Source of the DNA: Chondrus crispus
Taxonomy: Eukaryota; Rhodophyta; Florideophyceae; Gigartinales; Gigartinaceae
Reading direction: 5' to 3'
Length of the DNA: 64,000 bases
Assembly: GCF_000350225.1 (NCBI RefSeq)
Contig: NW_005179081.1
Span: forward strand, 95,460 to 159,459
The position numbers and the translations under genes were made by a program. Below the pieces are notes generated by a model. That model searched no databases and was not told the DNA's origin. It saw only the letters and a list, made by a program, of their open reading frames with translations. Shown piece by piece: positions 61,019 to 64,000 of this stretch (the stretch's first letter is position 1; each line of letters begins with the position of its first letter).

Positions 61019-61611
61019 TGTGGTACAACTCCACACCGCGACCCCCGGTGGGAGATGAGAACCGCCGAGACGGGCGTTTACTACTGTAGTAATCGTGCAG
61101 GCGCCCTCTGCGAGCACAGTAGTACCTCCACAGCGTACACGTGACACAACCGTTGGCGCCGGTCGTGGCCACGGGCACACGTGTGCGACCCATCCGGTAA
61201 GTAATTAGCAATTAGCGGTTAATGGCACAAATTAGCCAATTTAGTACAGTAGCTGGTATACAGTATGTAACAGCTACTGTAGCGGGACAGGTGTCCTGGC
61301 GTCCCACTTAGGGGTTAAGACCGGGGGCACCTGCCCCGTTCCAGTAAACGGGGGCAGACTCGCCTCCCTTCCCTTTACGGCTTTTTGCTAACTCCGTCCG
61401 GTTTTACCTCTAAGTCTCAGGCTTTTAACCCGTGACCGGCCGTCCGGATCTAACACCACCGACCGGCTGCGCGTCACCGGCCACGTGAGCCTTCCCTCTC
61501 TTCGAGTCCTTCCGTACGGTTTGCGCTCGCGTGGGTTACCCAGCGGCGCGCGCTCCCTTACCTCTAACCCCCCTCGTTCCGAGTGGTCGGGACGAAGGTA
61601 GTTATACCACA
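61019..61611 (+). repeat. Gypsy-2 3' LTR
   Basis: 593 bp, about four differences from 50161-50753, followed by CAGCC at 61612-61616. Confidence 0.96.
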
Positions 61612-61616
61612 CAGCC
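61612..61616. repeat. Gypsy-2 target-site duplication, right copy (CAGCC)
   Basis: Matches 50156-50160. Confidence 0.9.
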
Positions 61617-62124
61617 CACAAAACGTCATCATTTTTTTGAAGAAAGTGACCAGATGTCCATGGACGGAGTTTTACAGCTCATCACGCAGTCCCACTGTTT
61701 GGATCCAAATATATCTGGACATATGGCCTTTCAAAGAAAGAGTGCCAGGAGGTGAAAATTTGCTCAAATGGTCTAATTTGAAAATGACAAAAATCGATCT
61801 GTAGAAGGTAGTTTATCTCAAAAAACACTCTCAGTATGGCTTTGGGACAAGGCAGCATCAGCAAGAGTCGTCAGCCCTGATAGTCCATCACTTCCCTTGT
61901 TTCCATCCCTGACAAAACTCTCTTTGTCAACCCCAGATCTGACCGTATCTGAAATATTCGTCTTGCTCCGTTAACGAGAGCGCTTCTCTGTTTGAACATT
62001 CAGATTTCTCTGTGCCCTCGCTGCAGCCTCCACGCATTTTTTAACTGCCCTTCTCGCATTATCGGCTTCTTTCAGAGCACGCAAAGCCCTTTTTTTGCAA
62101 TGGCAGCTTTTTTGCCAACTTCTG
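61617..62124. other. AT-rich flank between Gypsy-2 and Pogo-2
   Basis: 508 bp with no credible frame. Probably the 3' non-coding part of the Pogo-2 element; no terminal repeat was located. Confidence 0.35.
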
Positions 62125-63888
62125 TTATAATGCCACTCGTTTCTGCATCTCTTTCATTTTTCGAGCGTTCTCCTTTTCAATTACGTTTTGTGCCTCGCTC
62201 TCAATCCGTGCCGTCTTTGCCTCAATAACCTCGCCATGTGTGAGGTACAGGGCTGGTGTTCCAGATATTAGGGCAGTATTACGCTCGCGGGTCTGTCTGT
62301 TTTTAAGACTACTGTTTGTTCTTGAATCGTCCTTCGAAGGGCCCAGACTCATCAGTATACTATTCACGGTCTGTTGCGTCCTCAGCAGTACCTGCACATC
62401 TCGAAGCTTCGTGGAAGCTCCATCAGGTCCGTGCACAATTCCCGTCAATCTCTGGTACGTAGTGCTGTCAGAGCGGCGCTGTTGCACTGTGGGAAGCCTA
62501 GAGGCGGGCCCGCAACACTCAATCCTACGGAGCTGCTCTTTCCCCTCCTCTTTCACACCATCACTATGATGCTTGTACCGCTCGGCAAATTTAAAATCCA
62601 TTGGCCAAAGACTGGTACTCTTGAAAGACTCTTGAACGTCTTTCACAGTGATACCTTCGTACCCGCGAACGGCACACATGAGCTTAATTTGTATGGCCTT
62701 TGTATCGGTTGGCCAGAGTTTGCAGAGACCGTCTCTTGATTCTCTGACTATGCTCTGAAACTTTTTGTTAACGTACTGGTCACAAGGTTGCAGTATATGA
62801 GAGGGGGATGAGGGGCTTTGTACGACCTGGCAGTTTTTCCTCACCGCCAACTCGAGCCATTCAATACCATTGCGAGAGCTATGACCATCTAAACATAGAA
62901 GATAGGGAGCTCATCTAGGGACCGTTTTGCGAACGAATCGGTCTAGGTGCTCAATATATTTTGGAATTATATCCATCTCCATTGATCCATTCTCTGTTGT
63001 GCACACATATCCGTCTGTCGGAAGCCATTTGCCTTCTCCTAGTTTAAACAAACTAGAGCCTTCTACTTTGTACCTGTCCTTACAAAGAAGTAGAAACCAT
63101 CTTGACATCACATTTTTTCCAGCCATAATGACAAAAGGCGGGGCAACTCTTCCTGAAGCAGAGACTGCAATAACAGCCCTGACATGCAATCCGGGTCCTT
63201 GATTTGTGGTGACTGATTTAAATCCACCATGGTGTGTGCTTGCAGAGACGAGAGCCTTAACTTTCTTGCCGTACTCTGCACTTACGGCGGTTTCATCCAT
63301 AGTCCAAATGCGTTCCGGGTCATGCAACATACCAGGAAAATCTCTATCCACTTGCCTCAAAACATCAGCATATGTTTTGAAGTGTCCATAGTTCTCACCT
63401 TGTAGCTTTGCTATATCCTTGTTTTCGGAGTTGCGGTATGTAATGTTTCTATTTCCAGTTCTAAAACTGCGTACAGCATCGTCAGACGGAAAGCCATCAT
63501 AATACTCGTTGCGTCCATCACACGCGATGCGGGCCATTGAACATTTAACGTCAAACTTTTCAGCTGCAAATCCCCTTGATGCAGCATAGATAAGTCGATC
63601 ACAAATCATAGACTCCTCCTCGCATGTTATTACGCGACGCTTCCCGGCGCGATGCTTCGCAGGGTTCAGCATTTTTTTCAGAAGTTGATCATCTTTGCTT
63701 CGAATTGCTCGTCTAATGCGGTAGTAGATATCCAGGCTGACTCTGGTCTGAGAGCATAAATCACGGGCTGAAATTTCGGAGCTGGATTGAAGGAGGTCAA
63801 CGGTTTGTTGCCGTGCGGAGCGCCGTTCCTCGTCTCGATTGTCTCTTTTACGACATTTTGCCGACTGGCGGCGCATGGATTCTGGCAT
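62125..63888 (-). pseudogene. Pogo-2: pogo-like DDE_1 transposase interrupted by one TGA
   Basis: One minus-strand frame of 588 codons from ATG 63888 (the longer reading starts at TTG) to a stop at 62125, with a single in-frame TGA at 62911-62913. N-terminal basic and HTH-like region (SARDLCSQTRVSLDIYYRIRR); first catalytic Asp in IWTMDETAVSAEYGKK; APPFVIMAGKN; after the TGA, second Asp in YLLCLDGHSSRNGIEW and third in SHILQPCDQYVNKKFQ; basic, helical tail. The TGA falls between the first and second catalytic Asp, so the terminated protein is inactive. It differs from Pogo-1 in sequence and belongs to another lineage. Terminal repeats were not found, perhaps because one is outside the window. 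Confidence 0.82.
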
Positions 63889-64000
63889 ATTAAACTGGGG
63901 AAAGTGGCAGACAGTAGGTTTTGGTGTGTGCGGAAGAGTATCAGAATTCAAGTCTTGTTTATTTCAGTTATGAATCGAAAGCGGAATCGAAAGGGCGGGC

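Larger units (their letters stand above)
50161..61611 (+). mobile_element. Gypsy-2: full-length chromodomain Ty3/gypsy retrotransposon with antisense ORF
   Basis: 11.45 kb, two 593-bp LTRs differing at about four positions, CAGCC duplication, primer-binding site after the 5' LTR and polypurine tract before the 3' LTR. Sense strand: gag 50881-53.3 kb, protease, RT, RNase H, integrase and chromodomain to 57523, i.e. a chromovirus. A GC-rich repeat region follows. From 60728 down to 58425 a 767-codon ORF runs on the opposite strand. The element is visibly more G+C-rich than its flanks. One TAG in protease and frame changes at the gag end are the only visible damage, so it is very young. Confidence 0.96.

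Noticed and set aside
1..64000. Fungal origin of the window
   Set aside because: Almost no introns, a plastid-like glutaredoxin transit peptide, plant/animal-like COG2 and a urea enzyme in non-fungal domain order argue against it, though I cannot exclude it.

Overview
The window reads as nuclear DNA of a eukaryotic alga, most likely a red macroalga (moderate confidence, from gene style rather than any single diagnostic gene). Host genes are mostly large single exons (1,754-, 820- and 704-codon frames). The one intron I can place is an 89-nt GT-AG intron in a glutaredoxin whose N-terminus looks like a plastid transit peptide. Compact gene islands alternate with long gene-poor stretches and nested retrotransposons.

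Layout. 1-7.1 kb: a LARP7/La-related RNA-binding protein (+) converges on a giant urea carboxylase-amidase fusion (-). 7.1-12 kb: no convincing gene, but two long imperfect hairpins. 12.0-18.8 kb: a Ty3/gypsy element (Gypsy-1, minus orientation) with 975-bp LTRs that read as identical, a GTCGT target duplication and badly decayed internal genes. 18.9-20.5 kb: a Crypton/DUF3504-type tyrosine recombinase broken by one TGA. 21.2-31.3 kb: a compact host island with a homeodomain protein (-), a SAM-DUF202 membrane protein (+), glutaredoxin (-), a coiled-coil protein (+), Golgi tethering subunit COG2 (-) and a DCAF4-like WD40 protein (-). 31.3-38.4 kb: sparse, with a DxD glycosyltransferase and a secreted Cys-containing protein.

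38.5-49.4 kb is a nested transposon stack. A small Tigger/pogo-type element carries a Ty1/copia element in its interior (430-bp LTRs, CACAA duplication) and a pogo element in its right inverted repeat (TA duplication). That pogo element itself carries a solo gypsy LTR (AGAGA duplication). The copia leader contains an extra two-finger C2H2 zinc-finger ORF upstream of gag. 50.2-61.6 kb is an 11.45-kb chromodomain Ty3/gypsy element (Gypsy-2: 593-bp LTRs, CAGCC duplication) with gag, protease-RT-RNase H-integrase-chromodomain, and a 767-codon ORF on the opposite strand between pol and the 3' LTR. 62.1-63.9 kb holds a second pogo-type transposase broken by one TGA.

How the parts relate. The host genes cover RNA binding, urea nitrogen assimilation, redox, Golgi traffic, ubiquitin-ligase adaptor and transcription-factor roles and form no obvious pathway. 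The strongest novelties are: (i) urea carboxylase fused N-terminally to an amidase domain that has lost its catalytic residues; (ii) retrotransposons with accessory genes, an antisense ORF in Gypsy-2 and a zinc-finger ORF in the copia leader; (iii) CACGTG motifs in the control regions of four different retroelement families.
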